A stretch of DNA of 64,000 nucleotides from Globisporangium splendens. Lineage: Eukaryota > Oomycota > Peronosporomycetes > Pythiales > Pythiaceae. The translations under genes and the position numbers were made by a program. The notes under the pieces are model-generated. The model did not search any database and was not told the origin of the DNA. It saw only the letters and a list, made by a program, of their open reading frames with translations. Location: the NCBI GenBank assembly GCA_006386115.1, contig VFIW01000166.1, positions 1-64,000 of the forward strand, read 5' to 3'. Positions 29,235 through 39,730 of the stretch are shown in pieces. Within the stretch, counting starts at the first letter, position 1, and the number at the start of each line of letters is the position of its first letter.

Positions 29235-30486
29235 TCACTTCTTTGTCTTATTGATCTGTTTGGTTTTATACCTCGTGAGCGAAATCTTGTCGCGATACAG
29301 GAACGGTGTGGGTTGCTGTGCGAGCGCTTCTGCTGTCATCTTCATCACACGCTGCGCAATGTCGAGGGGATCTTCGTTTGGCTCGGCTTTCACGGGCAGC
29401 AGGCACTTGACTCTGTAGTGGTGCCACGGGATAAACAAGTACCACAACACATTCGCGAGGAACGTACTGGTCTCGTCGTTGATGTTCACGGGCTACAAGC
29501 AACGATGCAAGCAGTAATAACACCCAGAAATTAGCCTCCAGGAACACACGAAAAGGATGTCAAGTCGAAAGAAAACTCGCACAAATGGTCCATCGGATGC
29601 CTGAATGGCGAGCGGCTGGATCGTTTTCCCCAACGAAAACAAAAACTTGTGGTATTGCAGCAAGCCTTTGCGTCCATTTGTGAGTCCTCCCTGCACATAA
29701 TCGAGGTGGCAAAGATCACACCAAAATGAACAAATAAACGTTTGTTGAATCCAACACCAAATGGATGAAGGGGTCACGTACCTCTGGGAACGCTGCAAGC
29801 GGCTTGTCCTTCTTGGAGAGTTTCTCGATGATTATCTCACGGACCTCATCGCGTCCTTTGGTCCCACCTTGGTTTCTTGATGCGTACGGGACGTACACAA
29901 GCCCAAACTTGTCGCCAAGCAGTCTGAAAAACAGCATCTTCTTGTAGAAATCGTAGCCCAGCACGTACGCCGGGCCGACCCAACGCAACGCGATCGCATC
30001 GAACTCGCTGATGTGGTTCGCGACAATGATCTCGGCATTGCTCTTCTCGAGCAAGTGCTTCCCCTCGACGGTCACAATTGTACCAGAGAGGACTGCCAGG
30101 AGCTTGTGTATCCTGCACGCATCCAGTTGCGACTCGGTCATGACTTTCGGCAGAATGAACGCGAGCGAGAACGCACACATCAGGCGCAGTCCGAGCAGGA
30201 TCACGCCGACTGGAGCATACAGCAACAGCAGCACGTGACCAATGTGGTAGGGTGTCTTGATGCGCTCGAACTGGAACATGCTCATGAACGGTTTTAGCAG
30301 CGCATCTGTGCTGCCATCAACAGTGAAACTGGCTTTGTCGTCCTTTATCAGCTCGAGACCACGCTGGACGCCGGCGCACGCTGCCGAGTTGGAGTCCATG
30401 TGGAGATCGTACTCTTCCTTTGCAGGCGCCACGATGCCGCGTACCATCGGCTCTGTGTATTCAACGAAGCCGGCTGGTTGAGAGTG
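29235..30486 (-). CDS. AUP1-like membrane acyltransferase, at least three exons
   Basis: Minus-strand exons 30486-29782, 29690-29550 and 29492-29235, joined by GT..AG introns of 91 and 57 bp. The protein has a hydrophobic hairpin (HVLLLLYAPVGVILLGLRLM), the acyltransferase HX4D box in NHISEFDAI, and after the first intron the FPEGGLTNGR block, which is restored exactly by splicing. The last exon (FLANVLWYLFIPWHHYR and an ALAQQPT tail) resembles the region after the acyltransferase domain of AUP1, a lipid-droplet/ER protein. No CUE domain follows. Likely role: lysophospholipid acyl transfer or lipid-droplet biology in the ER. The 5' end is uncertain: the frame may enter through an acceptor (GTGTCAG) at 30487-30488 from an unseen exon, or start at ATG 30447. 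Confidence 0.75.
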
Positions 30487-30888
30487 CTGACACAACAGGG
30501 ACAAAGGATGGAAGGAATAACTTGCTGGACAAGTGGAGCTGTCCCAAGTTGTCTATTTTCAGGTTGACCTAGTTCAGGAACGTATCTCCAAGTTTGAAGA
30601 TCGATGCAACCTCCAGGGACAGCTTGGAGTTACAAGGACGATGAATGCACAAGATAACGATGTGCAAATTGCAGCACGGAGCTCTTTGGATGTGGTTTTT
30701 CTTCTGGTTTCACTTGTGCATTCTGAGAAGTCTTCGAGCGAATCACTGTCAAGGGGAATGGGACTGGATGAGTACCGATGATTCTCTGGGAAAGCGCATG
30801 CTGGGATGAATAACTAAAGTTAGTACACGCTTGGCAGTCGCGTCCATCGTCACTCGCACCCAAACACCCAAACGCGACGATCCACACC
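30487..30888. other. Divergent intergenic region
   Basis: Separates the minus-strand acyltransferase from the plus-strand membrane gene. It could hold promoters for both and a small first exon of the acyltransferase; no clear donor site was found. Confidence 0.5.
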
Positions 30889-31515
30889 ATGATCATTCGC
30901 GCGGTCAGTAGCGACGAAGATGACGACGACAACGAGCAGCAGGAAGCCGGGAGTTCAATGATTGGATCCGGAGGTACCGGTCCCGTGGGAAGAGATGGAG
31001 TGTTCCATTCAGCGAAAATCGTGTGGATCGCTACGACGCTCGCGCTCGTTGTGCTTGTGCTCGTCGACATTGCCGGGGTCATGAACCAGTTCCAGCAGCA
31101 ACAACCCATAGACGCTGAGAACGAGAGCGCACGAGACGTGTTTGCCTTGATCCCGATCCTTATAGCGTGGTGGAGCAGGAGCGGGTCCGTACTTGCCAGT
31201 TTGTATGCAGCACCTGCAACTTCCGTCAACAGCGTTGTGGGCTCGCTTGTTGTTGCTGGGTGGATCTATTCTCGTGAACAGAGTAAGAACGCCCGAAGAT
31301 ATAGAGCGGCTCAGTGGCGCAGTGAAGGTAGCTCTGGACCGAGCGCAAGCTGTAGGACGTCAGGATCTCCTTGGCTGCCTATCGCTGGACTCTTTTGCTT
31401 CGGTCATGTCGTCTCGTGCATGTACATTTTGATGGCGCTATTCGAGAGTAATGGTGATCGACGGGTATTCTTCCTGGGGAAAGCGAGTAATAGCCGAACG
31501 TACCCCAGCGTTTAA
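30889..31515 (+). CDS. Small multi-pass membrane protein, family uncertain
   Basis: ATG 30889, 208 residues, one exon. The N-terminus is acidic (SSDEDDDDNEQQEAG). Hydrophobic segments lie at about residues 46-65 (WIATTLALVVLVLVDIAGVM), 87-125 and 170-190 (GLFCFGHVVSCMYILMALFE). The arrangement vaguely recalls DUF1475-type membrane proteins, but I would not assign it. The basic middle part (about 126-165) is low in hydrophobicity and might hide a frameshift. The stop codon is only five bases from the stop of the convergent phosphodiesterase gene, so the 3' UTRs must overlap. Confidence 0.55.
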   Translation: MIIRAVSSDEDDDDNEQQEAGSSMIGSGGTGPVGRDGVFHSAKIVWIATTLALVVLVLVDIAGVMNQFQQQQPIDAENESARDVFALIPILIAWWSRSGSVLASLYAAPATSVNSVVGSLVVAGWIYSREQSKNARRYRAAQWRSEGSSGPSASCRTSGSPWLPIAGLFCFGHVVSCMYILMALFESNGDRRVFFLGKASNSRTYPSV

Positions 31516-31520
31516 CGGAA

Positions 31521-34323
31521 TCAATGTCCCAAATCGTGAGAACTGTTTGTGCCGGTGCCTTCGACATCAAAGATCTGATCCATAATGTCTTTAATGGAGT
31601 TGATTTGCTGGGCTTCTGCTTTCTTCCAGTGCTTGTAGTTCTGGTGAGCTTGGTCCAAAATCGTCTTGAATTCAGGCCGAAAGACCACTTCAGCTACAAC
31701 TTCGAAGAACGGCAGGATGATGAACTCAAAGAACCCGACTTGGTTCTTCGCACTGTTCTCATTATTGCGATTCATGAACGGAGAGATATCCATCCCAAGT
31801 GCCTGTTCATCGTCACCTTGCAAAAAGAACTCTTCAATGATCAAGTCGGACCAGCGAGCGTGAAGCTTCAGTGCTTTTGATGAGTGACCAATATCTGCAC
31901 ACTTGATGACAATCTTCATCAACATCATCGGCGAGTGAATCACATCGGACGTCTCTTGCGACACCAACGCTGTTTTGAGGCTGCCAACTAGCTGGAGATG
32001 AACGCTGAGGTCGGTAGAGAGCACCATCTCAATGATCGCCTTGCGCACTTCTGAATTTAACGACGGAGCCATACCCGCAAAGATATTGAACAACGGATCT
32101 TTGGCAAGAAAAAATGCTTCAGCGAGATGCATTCGCTCCAGCACCGACGAATCGCTGTACTCAATCGTGAGGTCGCTTCCGCTTTTCACCATGAAGTTGT
32201 TGGTTTTTCCTGGATGGCGAAAATCATGGACTGCTGCAGCGATGATGGCTGCAAACACTTCTTGGTAATTGAGCAGATCTTGGATGTACCCATTGTCCAT
32301 GACAGAAATGAGATACTCGACAGAGCTCACCACATCCGCCGCATGGCAATTATTGTGCTGTGATATGGACAGAAGTTAGTAATTTAGAAGTTGCTTGGGG
32401 GCTTATTTGGAGATCACTTACGTAAGGGTTCCGGTGGTATCCGATGTCTAAAAAGTACAGGAAATTCGCGAGAATGTTCTTGTTCACAGAGCACAGCTCG
32501 AAAAGATTGTGTTGCTCGAACACGATATACGTGATGAAAGAGATAGGCTTGTTTCCTGTCAATTCAGATATACTGATTGCATTCGAAGAAGGGACAACTT
32601 GTGAGCTGCCAGCACATGGCGAATCAAGAAGCAGCAAGGCAAGTGCAGCACTTACGCAAATATATCAACGCTCCATCCGTCTCGCTCCATCATTTCACCA
32701 ACCGTGTTCAGCATTTCGTCCGAAGGTGCCATGACTTCTGGATGCAGTCGAACTTCGACGTAGCGTTCGCCGTTGGGACCAGCTGTAGTGTGAGATCCCC
32801 CGGCAACTGACCCATCAAGACTTCCTGGTGAATTCGTAAATACAGCCGATGCTCGTCGATTGCGAGTGTAGGATTTGTTGGCCAACACAGTCGCAGCCCA
32901 ACCCTTCGTATCTCCATCCAGGTCTCCCTCTCGCTTTTGTCGAAGCTGTTCATGGATATCCGGTGCGAAAAGATTCTGGCCCTTTCTCGAGAGCAGCAAA
33001 ACGATGCCGTCAAGATTCTCCCTCAGTTCTGGTGCCAACGATGCGGTACGCTGTAGGTTCTTCAGATCCATGATCACCTTTGACATCGGGGAATCAAAAT
33101 CAAGTGGTTCTGATGCAGTTCGAGTGCGGTCATCGAGCATTTTCTTGAGAGATTTGTTTTCGTTGATGATGATCTCTTTTTGCAGATGGGACGCTCTTGC
33201 ACGTTCTTCAACAGTCTTGGCATGGAGGAAGTTTAGTCGTAAGAACCGATCCGTCTGGCGAACACGGAATATCATCACCATCGAGACGCCAATGAGGCAA
33301 AATACCAACAGGAATTTGTTCACGATGAAGAGCACGTATGTTGTCTGCGGATACGACATCGACACGAGGATGCAGAAGCTCCAGTTCACGTTGAACGCCG
33401 TCAGAATGTAATGATATGTATCCAGCTTGAACATCGGTGCAATGACGAGGATCATCAGTGGCCGCAGCAAGTTGATGTTCAATTGGGCAATTGGTAAGAT
33501 CACTGCATTTTTTTCCAACAGAATTATAGAATCAAATGAACGAAAAATAGAGCATTTTTCCATCAAGAGCAATAACAAGGTGCTTACCGTTGTCGAGATA
33601 CCGAACAATCAGCGCTCGAGCTGTTCCTTGGATGTTTTCGTACCTCCACCAGGACGACTCGTCATCGAGGTGATAAATTTGAGTAGACGAGATTGCAGCA
33701 ACAGAAGCATCGGTCGAGTTGCTCTTCAGTAGCTCCGCACTCGACGTAACCAGCGTGTCGAGCAATTGCTCCATGTCTTTGAGCAGGAACGCGCGATTCT
33801 TTTCTACCATTGCGATCGCGCCGCCGACCATAATCGCCACTCCAAAGCAATGGACAATCGTGCACAGGATGACTTGCTCGTACCCACAAAAGCGCTCCGT
33901 TCGGCAGCAGAACACGAGAATTGGTACGGGAACGAGCACGATAATCGAGACGAGCAACTGAAGTCGTCCAAATCGGCGTTCGTCATTGTCCTGCGAAAAC
34001 AGCGCCACGATATCCAGCGCAGACAACGCCAGCCACAGCACCCACGAAATCATACTCGCATAGCACGCCGGCAGGATATTCGTCTCAGTGTAGTACGCCT
34101 GGAAATCCATTTCCACGAGCGGATTCAGACAAAATGTGTTGGTGAAGTAGTGGAAGCCGTACTTCTCCTCCGTCGCGCGCGTGAGCTTGATGGATTCGTG
34201 GCGATCGGCAGCCGAGCGTGGGAAGATCAGCGACGACAGCGGCACGCCCAGTGACGACCGCCGCATCGACAGGTAGTTGGATGCCGAGTCGAAATTGCGC
34301 GCAGACCGGTACGGAGCGATCAT
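31521..34323 (-). CDS. Membrane-bound 3',5'-cyclic nucleotide phosphodiesterase, four exons
   Basis: Exons 34323-33588, 33502-32656, 32605-32422 and 32357-31521 total 2604 bases (867 residues) with exact phase. Introns are 85, 50 and 64 bp, mostly GTAAG donors. The N-terminal half has about six membrane helices (for example SMISWVLWLALSALDIVAL and LLVSIIVLVPVPILVFCC), then a charged coiled-coil linker around residues 370-430 (VEERARASHLQKEI). The C-terminal half is a class I phosphodiesterase domain: HNNCHAADV, split by the last intron just after NPY, then VHDFRHPGKTNN and KCADIGH, the metal-binding His/Asp residues. It hydrolyses cAMP and/or cGMP at a membrane. Substrate choice cannot be read here. 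Start ATG 34323 is the first before the membrane region. Confidence 0.9.
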
Positions 34324-34926
34324 AGTGGCGAATAGGCAGGGCAGTAAGCAGGAATGCGCGCGCACGTACACCCACGTGGTCCTCTCCAGTCCCGAATTCC
34401 CGAGTGGATATGCGCAAATGCGTCCGTCTCGGTGCGCACTCGCGCGGCAGTTAGTCTCGCGTCCTTCTGCATTTGGACGCACGCGGTTTCGCCACACTGC
34501 GCTGTTTTAAGAGTGCGCAACCGCCAACTTCAACCTTTCAGTCCGTATTGCCACGAAAGGAACCCTTTGGTCAATTGCACATGTCTCTGTGTTTTGACTG
34601 CAAATCTATAGCAACAGGGCACAGTGCAATGTTCAATAGCCTCGTTTTACTGACTGCAACGTGCATGCGTGTGTCAATCCGCACGCATGAGTGACTGTCG
34701 TATGTACCGGTGTCAGCGGTATACTGTACCACTACAAGCGGTACTTTTACTTTGAGGAAGGGGGAACTGATACAGATATCGCAAAGCGAACCCTGGAAGA
34801 ACCGCAGAAGCTCTCTCTGTTGTTCAGAAGGAAGCTCAAAGCAAGAGAGCGCGCGCGGGAGGAACAAGTGCCGCGCCGCTGCCGTCGACGGAGAACACCA
34901 GGGAGAATCAGGACAAGAGAACCAAC
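34324..34926. other. Divergent promoter region of phosphodiesterase and RRM genes
   Basis: About 600 bp between two start codons on opposite strands. No gene is seen in it; it must contain both promoters and 5' UTRs. No motif could be assigned with confidence. Confidence 0.5.
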
Positions 34927-36769
34927 ATGGACGCGGAATGCAAGACGCTCTGGATGGGCGACATCCAGGCGCACTGGGACGAGGCGTTCATCAGCTCCCT
35001 CTTCGCCGCCACGGGTACGAGTTCTGCTGCCATGTATTTTGTGTGGGCTGCTGCTTCCCATAGCGCAGCGTTGTGCCAGTTGATGCGTGTGGTTGGATGT
35101 TATGATGCATGCATGTTTGTATGGGTGGAGGGAGGAGGGGTATATGTGTGTGTGGATGCACATGGGGTGCTTGTATGCTGCTGAGGGTGTATTTGGATAC
35201 ATGGGGACCGCGTCATGTTAGGATGGTTTGGGTGCGAAGGTAACTAACCTAACGGGCGGATGTGTGCTGTCGACTATGTGTAGGCGAACAACCGGTTGTA
35301 AAGCTCATTCGCGACAAGGTCACGGGGTACCCTGCGGGCTACGGCTTCTTGGAGTTCCCGACCCAACGTGGCGCGCAGCTCGTGTTGGAGACGTACAATG
35401 GCCAAGTGATTCGTAAGTCAAGGCGCCGTTCGGTCAATCTATATGAGTGCTGTGAATGTGGGAACTTAGTGCACATATGCTTGTTTATGGCTTGGTCTTT
35501 GCAGCAAACACGCTGCACCGCTTCCGTATGAACTGGGGCGCTGGTGGCCGTCGCATTGAGACGAGCGACGACCATTCCATTTTCGTGGGTGATTTGGCTC
35601 CTGATGTCGGTGACGAGCTCCTCTTGAGCACGTTCAGCACGCGTTTCTCAAGCGTCCGTGGTGCCAAGGTAGGCTGATGCTGCCGAGAAGGGTACTATGC
35701 AATTGATGCTAAGAGCTGTGACTTGTGCCATGCCAACACAGGTTGTGATTGACCCCGTGACGAGAATGTCAAAGGGATTTGGCTTTGTGCGATTCGGAAG
35801 CAAGGAAGAAGCCGACCAGGCGCTTCAGACGATGAACGGCGTGTACTGTTCGTCGCGTCCGATGCGCGTGAGTGTCGCGACGGACCGTAATGGGAAGCCG
35901 CGCTCTGGTAACCAGGGTTACGGATCTGGCGCCGGCGGCATGGGCAACACGGAAGAAGAAGGCGCGAATACGACTGTCTTCGTCGGTGGCTTGGACCCTT
36001 CGACCACTGAAGAAGAGCTTCGTGCGCGCTTTGGCGCCATTGGTGACGTATGTTTGTCTGGTGCCTCTTGTTCATCGAGATGTATATGCAGCAAGGCTAA
36101 CTCCTATTTGCTACCATTGATTTACAGATTGTGTCGGTGAAAGTTCCGCCAGGACGTGGTTGTGGCTTCGTGCAGTATACTACCAAGGAAGCAGCTGAAG
36201 TCGCGATCAGTCAGATGAATGGCACAGTCATTGGCAGCGTTAAAGTGCGTTGCGCGTGGGGTCGATCCGCGGCAGTGCGTGCAGCTGCAGCCGCTGGCGG
36301 TGCTGGTGGGTACTACCAGCAGTACCCGAACTACCAGCAATCGGGCTACCAGAACTACTATGGATACGGAGGGTACTACCCTCAATACCAGCAAGTTAGC
36401 GGGTACGGCGGGTACGGTTATGGGAGCTATGACCAACAGGGATCCCAGCAGCATGGTGGGTACCATCAACATGGCCATGGTCACCAGTCGCACCATGGCG
36501 GCCACCACGGCCACCATCGTCACCAGGATCCACGAGATTTCACTCGCCCCGATGACATTGATGCCATGAACCGCCGCTACGCATCTCAGCGCGCATATCA
36601 GGTATGAATGAATGTGTGGTCATCTTTTGTTTGGCATTCTGGTTGAAGCATACCTAACTCTATCGACGTGCGTGCGTGTGAACAGCATATGCCGCCTGCT
36701 GCGAACGCATCGTACTCGTCGATGTCGTCGGATGTGACGAAAGGAACGGCGATGGCCGGCTCAATGTGA
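34927..36769 (+). CDS. Three-RRM RNA-binding protein (TIA1/Nam8/RBP45-47 type), six exons
   Basis: Exons 34927-35014, 35284-35412, 35506-35668 (acceptor 35503-35504, first base 35505), 35742-36047, 36128-36601 and 36686-36769 give 414 residues with exact phase when exon 3 starts at 35505. RRM1 starts KTLWMGDIQAHWDE and ends GYGFLEFPTQ; RRM2 has SIFVGDLAPDV and KGFGFVRFGS; RRM3 has TVFVGGLDP and GCGFVQYTT. RNP motifs are complete. The C-terminal third is a Tyr/Gly/Gln/His-rich low-complexity tail (YYQQYPNYQQSGYQ, then HGHGHQSHHGGHHGHH). The architecture is that of nuclear mRNA-binding proteins acting in splicing, poly(A) binding or stress granules. The tail could drive condensation (inferred). 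Confidence 0.9.
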
Positions 36770-37853
36770 GTTAGCTACCATGTGCAGTCACGTCAAACTT
36801 GCTGACCATTTGCTTCTCGAAAGACGAACGAAGACTATTAAGTGTGCCACACGCGTGGAGGGACGATATGGTGACGAACAAAAACGCAGCGAATCAAAAA
36901 GAAAGAAAGAAAGAAAGAGTGACGGCGAGTGATGATAACGAAGGGATGAGGAGACGAAAAGGCGAGCTCTGTTGTCTTGGAATCTGTGTTGGGTATAATT
37001 ATTAGTTTAAGAAGTTTGAATCAAACGCACCAACAACGAATGGAGTCGAAGAAAACCGCGCGAATGAAAAAGAACAAGCTCCCATGTTTTTCTTTCCATT
37101 TGACAGCAATGCATGAGCTGCGAAAAGAGTCAAGTCTCCAGATCCTTTGCTTGTCAACGCAGCTTTTGAACCCATTTCACATTTTTCTGTTTTGGTTTGT
37201 GTTCTTTTTCAGTTGGCACCATGTACCATCGAGAGAGAAATGATCACCCAACCCTGTCTAAATGGACGCTGCAGCTGTCTATCATTTACAAAAGGGTTTC
37301 TGAAATTCTTCACGCAATGAATACACCTACCCCTCTCCGTTGCTGCAACGCAACCAAATCTGAGTCCCCCCTTTTTTCGAACGATTGAGAGCGCGTCATG
37401 CAAATACACGAGTCCTCCATAACCAAGCACACTCTCTATTGTTCATGCTGTACAATGTAAGGCAAAGCCTATTTTGTGACTTGTTCTGTACTGTTTAATA
37501 CAATACCCTGCTGAAGTCGATATTATCCAAAGCATCTGATCCGTGTCGCTGTCTCCCAGAACGCTTTCGCCTCCCCTCAATATTGTCCTGACGGTAACAA
37601 CCCGACGACATGTGTATTTTGACATGATGGCACCCCATCCCACTATCTGCTGCCCTCCTCCACCCTCGTTTCTCAACCTGGCGTTTGTATTGGGACAGCC
37701 CACAGACTGCCCTTGCTGCTTACGCCTGTAGAGGGAGCGAGCGCGTCGTGTTGTTAGTCAACGACCTGCCAACGCACGTATCCTCGCAGTGGACGCGTAA
37801 GCCTCAGTCGCTTGCTCACTCGCCCGCATCAGCAGTTAGAAATTAGAGAGACG
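36770..37853. other. Gap of about 1.1 kb, no recognised gene
   Basis: Holds the 3' UTR of the RRM gene, a (GAAA)n run at 36901-36918 and the promoter of the zinc transporter gene. A pyrimidine-rich stretch lies around 37540-37690. Confidence 0.55.
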
Positions 37854-39449
37854 ATGGCGGTGATTCGAATGGAGAAGGTGGCACTGGAGGAGGTGGAGAC
37901 GCCTGCAGGCGCGGCCTCCAAGAGTTCCATGCTCGAGATGGTGGACGAAGACGCCGCCGCCCACCACACGATCGATATGAAGCACGACCGCAGCCACGAG
38001 CATCAGCACGGCCACAGTCACGGGGAGCACAAGCCAAAGAAGAAGCACTCGCTGCCGAAGCTGTCGCTGAAGCTGGACGCGCAGCTGGACCATCACCTGG
38101 ACACGCCCAAGCAGGAGGAGGAGCACAGCCGCCACAAGGACCTCGATAGCACTAGCCATGACCACAGCCACGACCATGGTCACGATCATCACGACCACAG
38201 CCAGGATCATGGTCACGGTCATGGACACGGACACGGACATGACGATGACCACGTAGACCACGACCACAGTAGCGCGTACGACAGCTTGGCCGTCAAGAAA
38301 CTGCGGCAGGCGTGTCTCTGCTCGGCGTTCTTCATGTGCGCGCAGTTCGCCGGCGGGTACTACGCCGACAGCCTCGCGATCATGACGGACGCCGCGCACC
38401 TGCTCTCAGACGTCGCGAGTTTCCTGGTGTCACTGTTTGCGATCTACGTCGGGTCGTTCCCCGCGAATGCGCGCATGCCCTTTGGGTACCAACGCGCCGA
38501 GGTGCTCGGTGCGCTCATCAGCGTGCTGATCATCTGGATGCTCACGCTCATGCTGCTGTACACCGCCATACTGCGTATGGTCGCGCAGGCACAGCCCGAC
38601 GCGCAGCAGACCGTCAACGGCAAGGTCATGTTCCTCGTCTCGAGCTTCGGGCTCGGCATCAACCTGCTGCTGATGAAGATCCTCGGTCATGGCCACAGCC
38701 ATGGCAGTCACGGTCACAGCCACGGACACGCGCATGGTGGAAGCACGGACAAGGCAGGACGAATCATCGACGACGGCGTGCAGCAGAGCCCCAGCGTCCA
38801 CGACGACTCGTTCACCAAGACGCCCATGTCGGCCGTCGCGCTCATCGATGTAGACAACTGCTCGGAAGGCGCGGCCATCGAGCACTCGGCGTCGTTCGAG
38901 AACATCAATGTGCGCGCCGCGTACATCCACGCACTGGGCGACTTCATCCAGAGTCTCGGCGTGTGTCTGGCGGGTGCGCTGATCTGGTACAACCCGAGCT
39001 GGCAGATCGCGGACCCGATCACGACGATCCTGTTTTCGTTTTTGGTGCTCGCGACGACCTACGGCATCCTCACGCGCAGCATCCTGATCCTCATGGAGGC
39101 CGCACCCCCGAGCCTGAACCTGCAGATCCTGGAGAAGCAGCTGCGGCAGCTCGAGGCTGTCTACGATTGCCACGACCTCCGCGTCTGGTCGCTCACGGAG
39201 GGCCACTTTGCCGTGAGTGTGCACATCATCCCGAACGGCGTCGACCGCAGCGCAGCGCTCAAAGCCGCGCAGGTGTTCTTCTACAACCTGGGCATCCACA
39301 CGCAGACGATCCAGGTCGAGGACCCGCAGGACCGCGAGTGGAACGAGGACATGTTCTGCACGTGGAACACGTACTCGATCTCCGAGTCGATGATGTCGGT
39401 GCCGCGCGCCATGATGAGCAACAAGGCTGCCGCGTCCGCGTTTGACTAG
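37854..39449 (+). CDS. His-rich cation diffusion facilitator (zinc transporter, ZnT type)
   Basis: Single exon, ATG 37854, 531 residues. The cytosolic N-terminus (about 44-140) is packed with His (HDRSHEHQHGHSHGEH and following). Six membrane helices follow. The zinc site motifs HxxxD occur in TM2 (H182, D186 in DAAHLLSD) and TM5 (H359, D363 in HALGDF). Between TM4 and TM5 is the usual His-rich loop (HGHSHGSHGHSHGHAHGG, about residues 280-300) followed by an acidic Ser-rich insert of about 60 residues. A C-terminal CDF domain (about 410-490) completes it. It exports Zn2+ from the cytosol into vesicles or out of the cell by proton exchange. The length and N-terminal His block fit vesicular ZnT2/ZnT4-like or plant MTP1-like members. 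Long frames on both other strands here are composition shadows. Confidence 0.93.
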   Translation: MAVIRMEKVALEEVETPAGAASKSSMLEMVDEDAAAHHTIDMKHDRSHEHQHGHSHGEHKPKKKHSLPKLSLKLDAQLDHHLDTPKQEEEHSRHKDLDSTSHDHSHDHGHDHHDHSQDHGHGHGHGHGHDDDHVDHDHSSAYDSLAVKKLRQACLCSAFFMCAQFAGGYYADSLAIMTDAAHLLSDVASFLVSLFAIYVGSFPANARMPFGYQRAEVLGALISVLIIWMLTLMLLYTAILRMVAQAQPDAQQTVNGKVMFLVSSFGLGINLLLMKILGHGHSHGSHGHSHGHAHGGSTDKAGRIIDDGVQQSPSVHDDSFTKTPMSAVALIDVDNCSEGAAIEHSASFENINVRAAYIHALGDFIQSLGVCLAGALIWYNPSWQIADPITTILFSFLVLATTYGILTRSILILMEAAPPSLNLQILEKQLRQLEAVYDCHDLRVWSLTEGHFAVSVHIIPNGVDRSAALKAAQVFFYNLGIHTQTIQVEDPQDREWNEDMFCTWNTYSISESMMSVPRAMMSNKAAASAFD

Positions 39450-39730
39450 AAAACTTTACTAGAGAGAAGGATACACACCCCATACTTTACTGTATATTCG
39501 TAAATGATGAGCAACTTTATAATCATTGCTTTTGAGGCTCGTTGCTCGTGGTTCTAGGCATTAGAAGATAAAGCATTCATATACACGTAGTTGAAAGCTC
39601 GTTGCTGTTTTGCTTTCTAGGCATTTTTCAGTTGCGTTTATTGAGGTAAACTGTGTCCTAGATGGGCTTCGAACCAATTTCAAAATTGTCGAAATTGTGA
39701 CTGCTCCTGTTTAAATGTATCTTTTGGATT
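39450..39730. other. Convergent 3' UTR region
   Basis: 281 bp between the stops of the zinc transporter and the CBS protein; must hold both 3' ends. A repeated GCTCGTTGCT occurs near 39536 and 39596. Confidence 0.5.

Noticed and set aside
38312..39445. Long frames of 377 codons (plus) and 289 codons (minus, 38430-39299) over the zinc transporter gene
   Set aside because: The transporter frame has full CDF motifs. The other frames are Arg/Ala/His-rich translations caused by high GC at third positions.
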